From Pezicula radicicola (taxonomy: Eukaryota; Ascomycota; Leotiomycetes; Helotiales; Dermateaceae), in NCBI GenBank assembly GCA_003008705.1, contig PDUO01000089.1, positions 87,607-149,230 of the forward strand: 61,624 nt of DNA, in the 5' to 3' direction. The position numbers and the translations under genes were made by a program. Every line of letters starts with the position of its first letter. Position 1 is the stretch's first letter. Shown in pieces: positions 1 to 11,709 of the stretch. The notes below the pieces were generated by a model that had not been told where the DNA came from, did not search any database, and worked only from the letters and a program-made list of their open reading frames with translations.

Positions 1-1730
1 TTAATAAAAGTAAATTAATTAGAGAGATAGAACTACTACTATACTATATAGAGTAAGTATATATAAATAATATAATAAAAGAAAACTTATTTTATACTTT
101 ACTAAGAAGGATAGGGTTAAAGTATAAGACTATTAAATATTAGTATATTATTAATATATATAGAAGATATAAAAGAAAAGTTTTATATCTAATACTTTAG
201 CTTTATATATTACTAATATATCCTTTATACTTACTCTAGATTTACTACTAGTATTTACTATAGTAGTAGACTTACTTCTTATTAGTATATCTAAAGTAGA
301 TATACTTATACTAGTTTAAAGGAGTATAAAGCTAAAGGATAAAGAGATATTAGTTATATATATTAGTAGTATATAGTTAGTATTAATAGATATAGTTTCT
401 AAACTAGATTTAGAGTTATTACTTTTAATAACTATATATTAAGTCTATACTAGCTTCCTTATATAACTAGTCTTTTCCTTTCTTTTATCTTTTACTAAGG
501 GTTATTTAATAAGTATATATATTTAATAAAGATATAAAAGAAATAAGAATAAATATATATAGTTAGAAAATAAAAGACTAACCTCTTAATAAAAGTAATT
601 ACTAAAGGTAATATAAAAGTTCTTACTATTAATACTAAACTATTAACTCTATATATACTAGATAAATACTTAGTATATATATAATTTATTTATAAATTAT
701 TATATACTTATTTAATAAACTACTAAAGGGTCTAACTCTATAATATATTAGTTATATATATATTAAATATAAACTAAGTATATATCTAAACTTCTTAATA
801 TATTATATAATATACTAAGTACTAGATATAATAAAATATTTAAGTATATTATAAATATTAACCTAGTATATACTAAGGGAATATATAGTTTATACTTACT
901 TCTTATTTATAATCTTCTTAGTTATAATAATATTAGTATATAATAGATTTATAACTATATATAGTTAGTATATATAGAGACTATAAATACTTTATATATA
1001 CTTACTCTTAGATAGATAGTATAGATATAGTAGTAAAGCTATTTATAGTATTAGTATATATATAATACTAGATAAAATAAATTAAAACTTATATTTAATT
1101 AATCTATTATAACTATATCTTATTAGTATATATTAAGAATATAGAGAAATTATATATATACTTTATTATTAATAGTATTAAAACTAACTATAGAGTTTAA
1201 TAGATTTATATATTATTAGTATATATAAATAATAAATAAAAAATATACTTACTATTAATATTATTAGTTATATTAATTAGAGAGGTTATATTATTAATAT
1301 AGACTTTATATATATAGGGGTAATATAAATATATAATATACTAGAGTAATTATAGCTACTTAGTAGAGGGGGATCTATTCTTTATTAGTATTAGAGACTA
1401 GTCTTATATAGAGTAAGTATATATAGAGTTAAGATATAATATATAGTAGCTAAACCCTAAAGGGTTAATAATACTAGTAACCTAGGGATTATCGAATAAT
1501 ACTATAGTAAGGTTTATACCTAGTATATATATAGGTTAGATTAAACTAGATAGATTTAGATTTAAGTATAGATTTAGATATAGTATATACTTACTATAGG
1601 TATTAGTAATATTAAAGGAAGAAGAAGAGAAAATTATAGGAGAAATTTTTTTTATATATATACTACTTATACTTAGTAGAGGACTAGCCGAGTTAGGCTA
1701 GTCCGGAATATTATATAACTAAAAATTGTC
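1..1730. repeat. AT-rich RIP-degraded block
   Basis: The stretch is almost all A and T, with CA and TG nearly absent and TA very frequent. That is the footprint of RIP acting on a repeated element. No open frame or protein motif survives. The block ends where the first helicase copy begins, and it takes the place of that gene's N-terminal exons. The original element cannot be identified from what is left. Confidence 0.8.
1681..1704. repeat. Inverted repeat at the AT-rich block edge
   Basis: Two 9-base arms, GGACTAGCC and GGCTAGTCC, are separated by six bases. The repeat sits at the junction between AT-rich and gene-like sequence. It could be the terminal part of an inserted element or a chance hairpin. 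Confidence 0.5.
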
Positions 1731-1864
1731 GAAAATCAGACCTCGCTTAGTCAGGCCTACGGGCGTATTCGTTCGACATTATCGGAGTAAAGTTCGACAC
1801 TTACCGAGCTAGGACCCGGATCTTGAGTACTCTAGATGCGTCAGATCCGCAGGTAAGTTGGACC

Positions 1865-1888
1865 CCTTGTCGTCAGCTGACCGTAAGG
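1865..1888. repeat. 24-bp palindrome, copy in intron of helicase copy 1
   Basis: Matches the family whose half-site is CCTTATCGTCGG followed by its reverse complement. It starts 12 bases after the GT of intron 1853-1928. Confidence 0.7.
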
Positions 1889-3395
1889 ACCGGTTGACTA
1901 GATGCATATCATATTTACCTCGCACTAGAGTGGATATACCATTATACTGACAGGACATACAACGTGGTGGACTCGAACCATCGGAACATGCTCGGTTGCC
2001 GAGCTGGACAAGCCCCCCGAAGAACGAGTGATCGAAGACATCATCGCAAGATGATGTCGATGATGTAGCCGAAGCGGGTGGCGAATCTGACACTGAGCTC
2101 GGTGACCATCCTACAATAGACGATGACGATGATTCGGAAGATGATGAGAGCCCCGATGCTGAGATTGAAAATGAACTGAGAAAGTCTGCACGGGATGCGA
2201 GAGTCATGGATAGGGCCAATCGCATAAGAAAGGTCAACCTTTCTCGATTGAAGCAGGGCAAGCAACCAGTCAATATGCCAGAGTTCGAAGATCTACCAGA
2301 CGACAAGACCTACGTGTCAAAGTGTACGTATAAGTTCGCCCGGGTCATTGTCGATAAGGCCCACATCCTCTGTAACCCGGGAACCTTATACGCAGAGTCG
2401 GTCTACCAGACATTAAAAGACACCATTCTCTTCCTGACGGCTACTCCTCTACTGGACCATCCTAGAGATTTGCGCGGATACCTGCACCAGATCTTCAAAC
2501 CTGGGTGGGGGCTGGTCGCACCGTTAGGACTGACAGAAATGTACGATAACGAATTCGATCCCATACAGGTGGAAATGACTTATAAGGACGGTCACAAGTC
2601 TATGGAAATAGTGATACCCGAAGATTCGGAGGAAGCCAGAGAACTGTGGGATGCGTGGAGCCAGAAGTCGGTGAGGTTATTTGCCCTTGATCCTCGACAA
2701 TATCTGCAGTGTGGGAACGATGAGAAATAGTCTGCCAAGATAATGCAATACATGCTACCCCCTATCCTCCGGATGATTCTTCTACGTATCGGAAACGAGA
2801 CGCGGCTAGATCAACAGGACGGACAGGCTCCTGTTCAGGTCGGTGCTCAGATTCCTTGGTGCGATATATACACCATCGAGCTCGAAATGAACGACGTTGA
2901 GAAGGAGCTCCACGACAGTGCTACGCTAGATATGGTACAACGCCTTGGTGTAGGTACTCGTACACCCGGTCAGGCGACGGCCGCAAAGGCGAAGGCTGTC
3001 AACGAACAAGACGACACAAGCATTATCAATGCTAGTATCTTCCGTTACATCAAGCACGCAACGTTCGGCTCCCGTCTGGCGATGTTGACCGAGCTTAACT
3101 ATAAGGGCATGAGTAGGACGGAGAAGAGTGTAGCTGCTAAGTGTCGCAAAAACAACTGGACTGGAAAAGACTTTAACCATGGTGCTTTATTCTTTTACCT
3201 CAAGGCGCGAGCGAACTACCCCTACAACCCTCCACCAGATCGTCTCGGACTTGCTCACTATCTTGTAGCGTTCTCTGTCAAGCTCCGCTGGGCGATGGTA
3301 GTTATTGCGGAAAATATCGCGGCCAGAAGGAAGACGACATTATTTTTTGAGTACCCAATGCCTCTCTGGTAAGTCTTCCCCGAACAGAGGATGAG

Positions 3396-3474
3396 CCCGA
3401 CGACAAGGGCAAGCCGTCTTCTTGTAGGCCTAGCAAAACAGTAGGTAGGGGCTTGTTGTCGACCGACAACAAGA
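3396..3474. repeat. Palindrome copy plus half copy in intron of helicase copy 1
   Basis: A half copy (CCCGACGACAAGGG) at 3396-3409 and a near-perfect full copy at 3451-3474, both inside intron 3369-3543. Confidence 0.65.
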
Positions 3475-4369
3475 CTCAGCCCTTCCAGCCAAGTAAGAGC
3501 TAATCTTGAGAGTCAACTTTACTAATCTGATTATGCGATGTAGGCTAGCTAAGACTCAGCTCAACAATCTAGGCATCGGATATATAGCACTAAAATCGAG
3601 CGATACTTAGGAAGAGCGATCCGAAAAGATCAGTTCTTTCAATGATCCGACCAGCAATACCAAGGTAATCTTGCTTACATTCACTCTCGGAGCCGTGTCT
3701 ATAAACTTACAGGAGAGTTGCGCCTCCATTATCATGCTAGAGTTACCCATCAACTTCTATAGCATCATACAAGGACGAGGGCGGATCACTCATATCGGCT
3801 AGACCGAAGTGCAGAAGATGTACATTCCATGGATACATGATTTATACAATTAGCACGCTCTACACCGAATTGCTACTAAAATCATCCTGTCGTTGGCCGG
3901 AGAGGGCAGGCCTGCCGAGGACTCCGACCCCCAAAGTGCCGTAGAAGATTTGCTCCAGCTCTTCTTAAGGATGCCATTCTACCATCGGCCATTCGACGAG
4001 TCGTGGGGGGCAGTTCCGTACTCTGAAATGCATAACCAAGCAGAAGTACTAAAAGGACTGGGCGAGGACGCTGTGATCGGACGGAGGAGGGAGACACATC
4101 TCCCGCGTTCACTTAGCAAGAAGAAGGCCAAGACAAACACAGAGAACGATGAGCGTAGCAAGATACCAGAAGCCAAACGGAAGGACGTTTTCCTATGGCT
4201 CACGCGACTAGAGACCCGTCGGCGCGAGGTTGTAATTGCCTTCAATGAACCATTTCCAGACCCGAATGATCAGAGCGAGGAGGAACTAGAAGAGGCATAT
4301 CTCGATGCCTTTAAGAAGGTGATGGCACTTGGACTCGTCGAAAAAAAGCTAGATGCATCGATCAAAAAG

Positions 4370-4930
4370 TCAAAAGACTGGCAGAAAACATTTGCCGGCT
4401 CGAGCCCACAGATAGCCCAGTATCTCCATCAGATACTGGACGAGAAATATCCAGATCCAGATGCCGTCCTGCCTCCTCAAGGCCCTAGTCAGCCCTCGCT
4501 ATCTTTGCCAAAGCCCCCTGACCCATCACTGTCTGGCTCGGGAAAGAAGAAGAGGAAGGCCGACGATATGACGAGTGCGGGACAAGATACCTTCGATGGG
4601 ATAGATCCCGAAACAGTACCTGAGCTCAAGAATGAGAAGTTATCTACGATACTCGAAGATATCAAGGTACTACGTCGAGAGGTTGTACAGCTAGAAAAGG
4701 CAAAGTTAACCAAACAACAAAAGATCAAGATAAGTGATCTAAAATACAAGTATAATATAGCCTTTGCAAAAGGAATCAAAACGAAGACAGTCCAGCCAGG
4801 CTCGAAGTCTAGTGATCCTAGAGCCTCGAGTGATTGGTTGAAACCGTACGCAGGTACTAGTATCGAGTTTGCCAACTATCTCTATCAAAAACACAATGCT
4901 TCACTACCAGATCCAGAGCACCCTCCTCCG
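4370..4930 (+). repeat. Two diverged protein repeats in the tail of helicase copy 1
   Basis: Two segments, 4370-4475 and 4826-4930, code for the same pattern: S-x-D-W, then an aromatic residue with AG, then A-x-Y-L-x-Q, then PDP and a Pro-rich end. They are joined by a basic linker containing KKKRK. The pattern suggests a small duplicated binding module. It is not seen in the matching tail of copy 2. Confidence 0.55.
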
Positions 4931-5399
4931 CCTCTACCGGCGGATCATAGTAGTAAGAAGCAGAAGACGACCGGGACGCAACCGGACAGTAGCTCGACGA
5001 CTGCAGATACTCCTCCGGTGTCTACAAACGTGGCAGGGAGGGAGGGGAGGTACCTACAAAAGAAGCGTCAAAGAAAAAGCCGACCGCTAAAACAAAAACA
5101 AAAGCCAAGATAGGAGTTAAGCCTGCCAAGGTACAGAAGACTACCAAAACTACCAAGAAGACAACAAAAAAGGTCTCTAAACCCCCAAGCTCTCTAGAGG
5201 AACTGGAGGACGTAGAGGAACACTCCTCTTCATCAGAGTCATCTTCATCGAGCACTGTATATTTTCTACATTTTAATACTCATAAATAGGCGTTTGTAAA
5301 TTAATACAGGTAATGGGTAGAGTAGGATATTATAATAATAACTAGTTAGTATATATAGCTTGGATAATATTAATTGATCTTCAGGAATAGTAGCTAAGC

Positions 5400-5423
5400 C
5401 CTTATCATCGACCGACTATAACC
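5400..5423. repeat. 24-bp palindrome, intergenic copy
   Basis: Diverged member of the CCTTATCGTCGG half-site family, in the spacer between the helicase copies. Confidence 0.6.
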
Positions 5424-5604
5424 TGACGGAGTATTATAGGTAAAGCATCCAGTGTTTCCTGGGCATGATAGCCAGCCAAGTACACTGAGTCCTTCTCGAT
5501 CTCCTCAAGAACACAGAGGCAGATGCGGATACCAAGGGGCTCGACACTGGTAGCTTAATCATTAAGCACATTTATATGAATATCGTCGGCAGACACAGAA
5601 GGGT

Positions 5605-5628
5605 CCTTGTTGGCGGCCGACAGGAAGT
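5605..5628. repeat. 24-bp palindrome, intergenic copy
   Basis: Diverged member. The centre GGCGGCCGAC is kept and the outer arm is altered. Confidence 0.5.
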
Positions 5629-6457
5629 ACATCCAACTTGCATCACCTTTGATATTCACTCTCAAAAGACTCTCAAATTCACTGTGACAGCAAAAGAATT
5701 ACAGCCTAATTCGGCTAGTACAATTCCTAAAATATATAAGGTCTCCAACTCTTCTCCCCTCCAATCCAAACCTTCCCCGATACACTTTTTCTTTTTCTTT
5801 CCGTACCTTTGTTGCCAACCACAACCACTATTGCGCACATCAACGCCTTTTGCATTTGCCACGCGCGGTAGCGCCATCTGTAAGTCTTATTCAGAGCCGT
5901 CATTGCGTCCCTCTTACCCTTCCCTTCCCTTCCCTTCCATGCCGCGCGCGATACAGCCAAATTCCACCGTTTTTGGCGTCCATTCACGGTCAATTGCCAT
6001 TTCGCCTTGTCACATGATCCGACCCCCAACCACCCCGGCCTATCTCCAAATTTTCTTGCCGTCGGTCGACCACAAGGGCACATTATTGACGCCTCTTACC
6101 CCTTTTCATTTCTGGCATTTGCATAAGAGCAATAGACATGCTAACCTTTTACCAGTACCCACCAAGATGGCCCCCCCGGTCAAAGCAAACGTCACACCTA
6201 CCAAAAATGCACCATTGCAAAGTCACAGGTGAAGACCAAAGCTGTCGTTACGCAATTGGCAAAGTGATCACACAAAAACCAGTATCCGGGACCTGAAAAA
6301 ACTGGCTATGGCTCGACACCATATGCACATATCAAGGCTTGTGAGCGCAACTTTGAAACTCTGACCTCGGTTTCTGGATATGCCGGATTTCACGATAGTG
6401 TGCAGTTACAGGAATGGTACCAGTCAGATGGTAAGTTACCCCACCATCTGGATGGAC

Positions 6458-6481
6458 CCTTATCAACGGCCGACAAACAAT
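6458..6481. repeat. 24-bp palindrome, probable intron copy
   Basis: Diverged member 28 bases after a GTAAGT at 6431, so probably in an early intron of helicase copy 2. The acceptor is not certain. Confidence 0.5.
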
Positions 6482-7093
6482 TCTATGAAGTCCTGAGCAC
6501 CGCAGAACCTCGCAGCCATGAGTTTCAGGATATCAAGGCTGGTAAATATCACAACAAATTGGATCGGTACCCTGGTAGTGTAGCTCAAAAGACCATCATC
6601 TACGTCAATGTTGCAATTGCATGTCACCGCTTGCTGAAGGCAGGCCATGTCTCGCCTGGAGATCCCGGTTCACACGACTTTCCCAAGGCCGAGTTCTCTG
6701 TACCTCGACACCCTCAATAGCAAGGAGTATCGGGAGACCTGTGATGTATTCGAGGCAGCCGTCGACAGCACCTTGCGCAAGAAGTTTCGGGGTTTCGCCC
6801 GGTCTACCACGGCCAACGAGCGACCGAAAATCACACTAGCGGAAGCCCTCAAATTCATGGAAGGCGAGGCTGACGATTTGGACGACCTTCGAGATAAGGC
6901 TATGACCGAGATGTCGTGGGCAGTGAGATCACAGCTAGCTTCGACTGGCGCCAAAATTCCCAGCTACCTGGATGCTTGCAAGTGGGCACATGTTGACCCG
7001 AACGATCTCACCATCAAGTCGTCTCGTACGGATCCAAAGAGCGGGGAAAGATACAAGTATAAGAGCCACCAGATTATCGGTAAGTGGTAGGAC

Positions 7094-7117
7094 TCTTGTG
7101 GTCGGCCGACCGTAAGG
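7094..7117. repeat. 24-bp palindrome, intron copy
   Basis: Good member inside intron 7080-7156 of helicase copy 2, 14 bases after the donor and followed by GGGCCC. Confidence 0.75.
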
Positions 7118-7539
7118 GGCCCTTCTTTCTTGTTCGAAACTAATGGGAATATGTAGGAGCGTACTTCATGCACTTGTGAGAGAAGGAGCCTTGGTTGGCT
7201 AGCATCATTGCCATCGCATGTGGATTGGGAAAGACCCTGACGGCCCTTCTACTAGTCAATGCTAGCGTCGAAGATCAGATCGAGCAGCGGGAAGCTGGCG
7301 AGCCTGTCACATTTGTCGCCACAATCATTCAGGTTCCACCAGCGAGTGTAGAAGTGTGGATGGCGGATATCGACAAGTTTTGCAAAGGCATCTTTACAGT
7401 CCACCAGTTCTATGGGTCCTTGACAACAGTCACTAACAATAAACGACGCAAGACTTTGGTCCAGCCGGGAAACGTATACACCCTCAATGACATTCTGTCC
7501 GCCCTTGATCCGTCAGACCCGCAGGTAAGGAGTTCCCAC

Positions 7540-7563
7540 CCTTGTCGACAGCCGACGATAAGG
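7540..7563. repeat. 24-bp palindrome, intron copy
   Basis: Good member inside intron 7525-7603, 15 bases after the donor and again followed by GGCCCC. It sits in the same intron as the copy at 1865 in the paralogue. Confidence 0.75.
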
Positions 7564-9146
7564 GCCCCGTGTTGTGCCTACATCGGTGCTAATATGAGTG
7601 TAGACCGGAAGAACTATAGTCGTCACTGGCCACACAACCTGGTATCTGCGAACCCTGGCAATTTGTGACCGGGCTGAGATCGAAAAGATGCCAGATGCCA
7701 GAAAAACGACTTGTCCAACATGTTATTGCTAAGGACGACGCAGAAGACGTTGCTATGGTAGAGGACTTTGCCCCTGAACAAACTGTAGCAGGAGGCGAAG
7801 ATGACCAGGAAGAGGTCGAAGAGGAGACACCTAAAGCCGAAGAGGAGACGCCCGATGTCGATATCTTGGAAGTAGTTGCCAAGCAAAAGAAGAAGCAAGA
7901 GCTCGAGAATCGACAGGCACGAATCGAGGAGGTCAACAAACAGCGGGCTGCGAAAGGAAAAGCGCCGATTGAACTGCCAAAGTACGGAGATCTCCCCAAC
8001 GACAGGGTGTTTATTACAACTTGCACCTATACCTTTTCTAGGGTCATCATCGACGAGGCACACATCCTCCGCAACCCCTCCACGTATTACGCCGAGTCAG
8101 TGTTACAAACCAGCAGACGAGCCATCGCATTCCTGACTGCCACGCCGCTCCTAAATCACCCCAAGGATCTTCGTGGCTACTTGTATCAGATATTCAATAA
8201 GAAGTGGGAGCTGAATGTACCACTCGGGTTCTCAGATATGTAATGAAAGTTTCGATCCTCGCCGTGCAATTTCTAGGAATAACGATGACGACGACGACGA
8301 CGGCGACGACGAGGGTAGCGCCAGGGACCTATTAGCTACCGAGGATGGTAAAGTCAAGGGGAGAGATATTGCAGAAATCCGCGATGCCTGGGACTTCAAA
8401 CGCCAAAAGCTCTTTATTCTCGACCCGAGACAGTACAACCAGTGCGGCAAGATGAACATGTGGTCTGGGAAGATGGTTCAGCTTATTCTCCCGCCAATCC
8501 TTAAGATGTTACTGCTTCGGATCAACAATGAGACGCTGCTCGATCTCGAAGATAGGAAGCCGCCCGTTCATGTCGGAGATTCGATTCCTCGGTGCGATTT
8601 CTACACTATCGAGCTCTAGATGGATCGTGGCCAGAAGGTGAGGTATAACGATGCTACGCTTCACCTTCTAGATGAACTCAACGTCGGGGGTCTGGAAAAC
8701 GCGGAGGGGAAGTCCAAGAAACCCGCTCGCACCGGTGTAGAACAGTAGAACTTGGGCGGCGACGAAGGTAGGATAATGAATCCTGCGATCTACTGTCTGA
8801 TCCGATATACTACCTTCGATCCGTGCCTCGCAATCTTGACGCAGCTCAACTATACGGGTATAAGTAAGGAGGAGAAGTCGGTCGCCGCCAAGAAGCAGAA
8901 GAATAATTGGACGGGTGTCGACTTCGACCACGGTGTATCCTACTTCTTCCTCAAGACCCGGCTAGATTTTGCCTACACTATCCCGCCGCACAGGAAGACA
9001 TTAGCTAGGTACCTGAGCGTATGCTCTCCCAAGATGTAATTTACGATAGGCATTGTAGCGGCTAGAATTAGGCAGGGGAAGAAGACCACCTTCTTAATAG
9101 ACTATCCGATGCCTGTTTGGTAAGCGTCTCCCTATGCTGAATGGCC

Positions 9147-9170
9147 TCTTATCGTCGCCCGACGGTAAGG
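9147..9170. repeat. 24-bp palindrome, intron copy (left of pair)
   Basis: In intron 9120-9262. Its central 22 bases are the exact reverse complement of the copy at 9185-9208. Confidence 0.75.
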
Positions 9171-9184
9171 CTCTACTTACAGCT

Positions 9185-9208
9185 CCTTACCGTCGGGCGA
9201 CGATAAGG
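9185..9208. repeat. 24-bp palindrome, intron copy (right of pair)
   Basis: Second copy in intron 9120-9262, inverted relative to the one at 9147 and followed by GCCC. Confidence 0.75.
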
Positions 9209-11062
9209 GCCCTGGCTTCCCCCTATGTATGTGTGATTTATACTAATATGTTTGAACAATAGGAACTGCTTCTCGCAATATGCCAATCTGGAAATCGGGT
9301 TTGTTGCCATTACATCCAATAATATACAAGAAGAGAGAACAACAAAGATCAGGTCTTTTAATGACCCGAACAGCGGCATCTGGATCCTTATAACAACCTT
9401 CGCCATCGGATCGGTGTCTATAAATCTCCAGGATAGTTGTAGCTGCGTCATTATCATGGAGGTTCCCATTAATTTTTACTCCATTATCTATGGCGGGGGC
9501 CGTATCATTCACATCGGGTAGATGGAAGTCACTGAAGTATACCTCTTAATAACTCTCGATACCCACGATTAGTATGCCTTACATAGGATCTTTAAGAAGA
9601 TTGTTCCCTCTCTTGCCCGTGAAGGTAGCCCGTCGGATGATATCGACCTAGAACGTGCTGCCGAGGATCTACTCTAGGTGTTTTTGGGATTGCCGTACTG
9701 GCACCGACCGTTCGACCCTTCCTGGGGAGCAGTGCCTTATCGCCTCATGCAGGAATATACCGACGAGCTTAAAGAAGAAGGAGAAGACAACGTCGTTGGT
9801 CGGAGAGAGGACTTGCCAGCACCACGTATCGGTATACGGAACATCGATGGAGGTAGTTCCAGGCTCGGTCTCGGATTCGGGGGAGTTATCGGTAATACTC
9901 GCCGACTTGGCCCCCGCGTACCGGGTACGGAGGATTGTAAGTTACTTACTGGCTGTCTCTTGTCTAACCTGGTATACTAACCCGGCTCTCTAGCGGCTAA
10001 TGTTACTACCTTCACGCGCAAGAGGAAGCTCAAGGATGCCGTTGAGGACACGACCAACACTAGCGATACACCATCCACGGGGCAGAATTTCGACAAGTTC
10101 ACGGCCCTCTTGAATCTCGAAGATTGTAGGCAATTGCTTCAAAGTTACAAAACCGATACTATAGATGAGCCCAGCTACCCTACCAGATTGAAAGAGCTCT
10201 AGGACGGCCATGTCCAGGCATGGGAGTATGCGAGGTCCCTTGGCCTCCTCGACCGCGACTATCCAGTGTCAGCCGACGCCGAAGCTGTAAATACAGCACA
10301 GACTGAGCCTTTTGCTGGGTGTAACGGAGACATGACCCTTCAAGTACAGCTAGCATTAGAGGATATACGTCCGGATACAATGTCAGACTCCGGCCTATCT
10401 CTTCCAGATGATTCTAGCCCGGCCCTGAAACGACGAAAGGCTGACCGCGAGCCAGCAGCCGCTATGCATGAGCTTTCTGTGGATCGTCCCGCCGTGGAAG
10501 GGAGCCTTGGAGGAGCTACAGATGAACAGAGCGGAGTCGATTCAGGCGAGCCATCTCCCGCTCCCGATGAAGACCAGCGGGGTTCAGGACCATCGACCAG
10601 ACGCAGCACTCGGGCTGCTAGTAAAGCTGCAACTACCCAGCGAGCTGAACCCCCTCCCGCCGCAAAGAGTAGGCCAGCAGCAAATCGTGGCCGTGCACAA
10701 CCAAAGGCTGGGCCTGGCAGCAGATCTTCAACCGCCAATCGTGCTACACCTTCCGCAGCTACCGGTACTACCACACAGGCGGGCCCTTCCCAAAAAGCCC
10801 CTTCTACCGCCGGTGGGAGCGACACGACACGAAATACCTTAGGATTGAAGGGTGTTCCTCTGGTAGTCAGCGATCCGGCTGCTAAACCACGGGGTAAGGC
10901 TTCGAAATCGAAGTCCAAAAAGCCTGTCCTATCTACGGCACGTACCGAGGATTCTGATGAGGATACCTATGTTCCGAGTCCCGACGACGACGGCAACGAT
11001 TCAGACGACGGTTTCAGTTCACTCCCTCCCGAACCAGATCGCATGGATGAGATATGACGGGC

Positions 11063-11086
11063 TCTTGTCGTCGGCCGTCGATAAGG
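11063..11086. repeat. 24-bp palindrome, just 3' of helicase copy 2
   Basis: Good member six bases after the stop codon ending at 11057. It may lie in the 3' UTR. Confidence 0.7.
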
Positions 11087-11153
11087 GTTCGATGCAGGGT
11101 GGAGGATTTTACGTTTTCCTATCAAAAATTATGGATGCACAATAGTAATGGGG

Positions 11154-11177
11154 GCTTCTCGTCGGCCGTCGATAAAG
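11154..11177. repeat. 24-bp palindrome, intergenic copy
   Basis: Diverged member 67 bases beyond the previous copy and in the same orientation (TCGTCGG then CCGTCGATAAA). Confidence 0.65.
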
Positions 11178-11709
11178 GCTCGATATCCGGGGTAGATTTT
11201 TTCTTACTTTCTTTCTTCTCAGTCATTATGGCGGTGTACGAATTAACGAGGGACGGGCATAAAGAATTCTATGACTGGCGTTGACAGAGAGGGCTGGTTG
11301 TCATTACGAAAAGTTTGCTACTGGGAGTTTCCACAATCCAGCATCTGCATAGCCTGGGAGTTTGTCATTAGGCCATTTTCCTTTCCAAAATAAACAGTAT
11401 TAATATACTCTGACAGTACTAAGGTGATTTTTGCTAAACCCGAAGCCTCTCCCTTATAATCTACACAGAGTATACTATAGTGACTTAAATTACTCGTCTT
11501 AATTTATGATTCCTTTACTGAACACCCTGAAAAGGCGATTACTCTTGGTCCTTTGTTTGCTGATCTACTACGGCAGGTCCGCTTCATTAGAGTACGGAAA
11601 TATACGGCACTGGTAGACACCATTTGAGATTGTGAAATCACCGTTTGTTCTATTCTACTAATCGACCTTCGAATCCATCCCGCTATCCATGCAAGTATAA
11701 CCTGTCGGC

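Larger units (their letters stand above)
1810..5289 (+). pseudogene. SNF2-family helicase-like gene, copy 1 (5'-truncated, broken)
   Basis: Remnant of a Swi2/Snf2-type ATPase, which would move along DNA in the nucleus. Seen in order: motif II remnant IVDKAHIL near 2350 (DEAH changed to DKAH), motif III FLTATPLLDHP near 2430, a conserved block KNNWTGKDFNHG near 3150, and motifs V-VI (GAVSINLQ, GRGRITHIG) at 3690-3800. The Walker A exon is missing and is replaced by the AT-rich block. Comparison with copy 2 gives introns at 1853-1928 and 3369-3543. In-frame stops lie at 2728, 3608, 3800 and 3851. Copy 2 has CAA (Gln) at the site matching 3608. The frame also shifts near 2050 and near 5030, after which a Lys-rich tail runs to 5289. 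The tail after the helicase region is acidic and Lys-rich with two internal repeats. Not functional as it stands. Confidence 0.8.
5290..6167. other. Spacer between the two helicase copies
   Basis: No supported gene. It holds two palindrome copies (5400-5423, 5605-5628), a pyrimidine-rich stretch and a short CCCTT tandem run near 5920-5940. A 218-codon open frame at 5576-6232 has low-complexity, non-protein-like composition and is not called. The region probably includes the promoter of copy 2. Confidence 0.5.
6168..11057 (+). pseudogene. SNF2-family helicase-like gene, copy 2 (nearly full length, broken)
   Basis: Paralogue of the gene at 1810-5289. In order: an N-terminal region from an ATG at 6168, Walker A (ACGLGKTLTALLLV) near 7217, motif II IIDEAHILRN near 8050, motif III FLTATPLLNHP near 8135, KNNWTGVDFDHG near 8900, motifs V-VI (IGSVSINLQ, GGGRIIHIG) at 9400-9520, then a long Ser/Pro/Ala/Lys-rich acidic tail to 11057. 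Introns that fit GT-AG and keep frame are 7080-7156, 7525-7603, 9120-9262 and 9938-9993, and another probably starts at 6431. Breaks: stops at 7177, 8617, about 8746, 9519, 9570, 9675 and about 10201, and a one-base loss near 8242. Copy 1 reads CAG (Gln) at the position of TAG 9675. The arginine of the HRIGQ motif is replaced by His. Inactive as it stands. Confidence 0.8.
11058..11709. other. Spacer after helicase copy 2
   Basis: No supported gene. Two palindrome copies follow the helicase stop directly (11063-11086, 11154-11177). The rest is moderately AT-rich and holds nothing recognised. Confidence 0.5.

Noticed and set aside
1809..2306. 165-codon minus-strand Ser-rich frame
   Set aside because: It is the antisense of the acidic linker of helicase copy 1; Ser-rich composition is the mirror of GAT/GAC/GAG codons.
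5576..6232. 218-codon plus-strand frame in the helicase spacer
   Set aside because: Composition is Pro/Ser/Phe/His low complexity without motifs, crossing a pyrimidine-rich promoter-like region and a palindrome; the supported start of copy 2 lies near its end.
7589..8063. Minus-strand frames over the acidic linker of copy 2
   Set aside because: Antisense shadows of the helicase exon containing DEAH.
10340..10918. 192-codon minus-strand frame
   Set aside because: Antisense of the Ser/Pro/Ala-rich tail of helicase copy 2.
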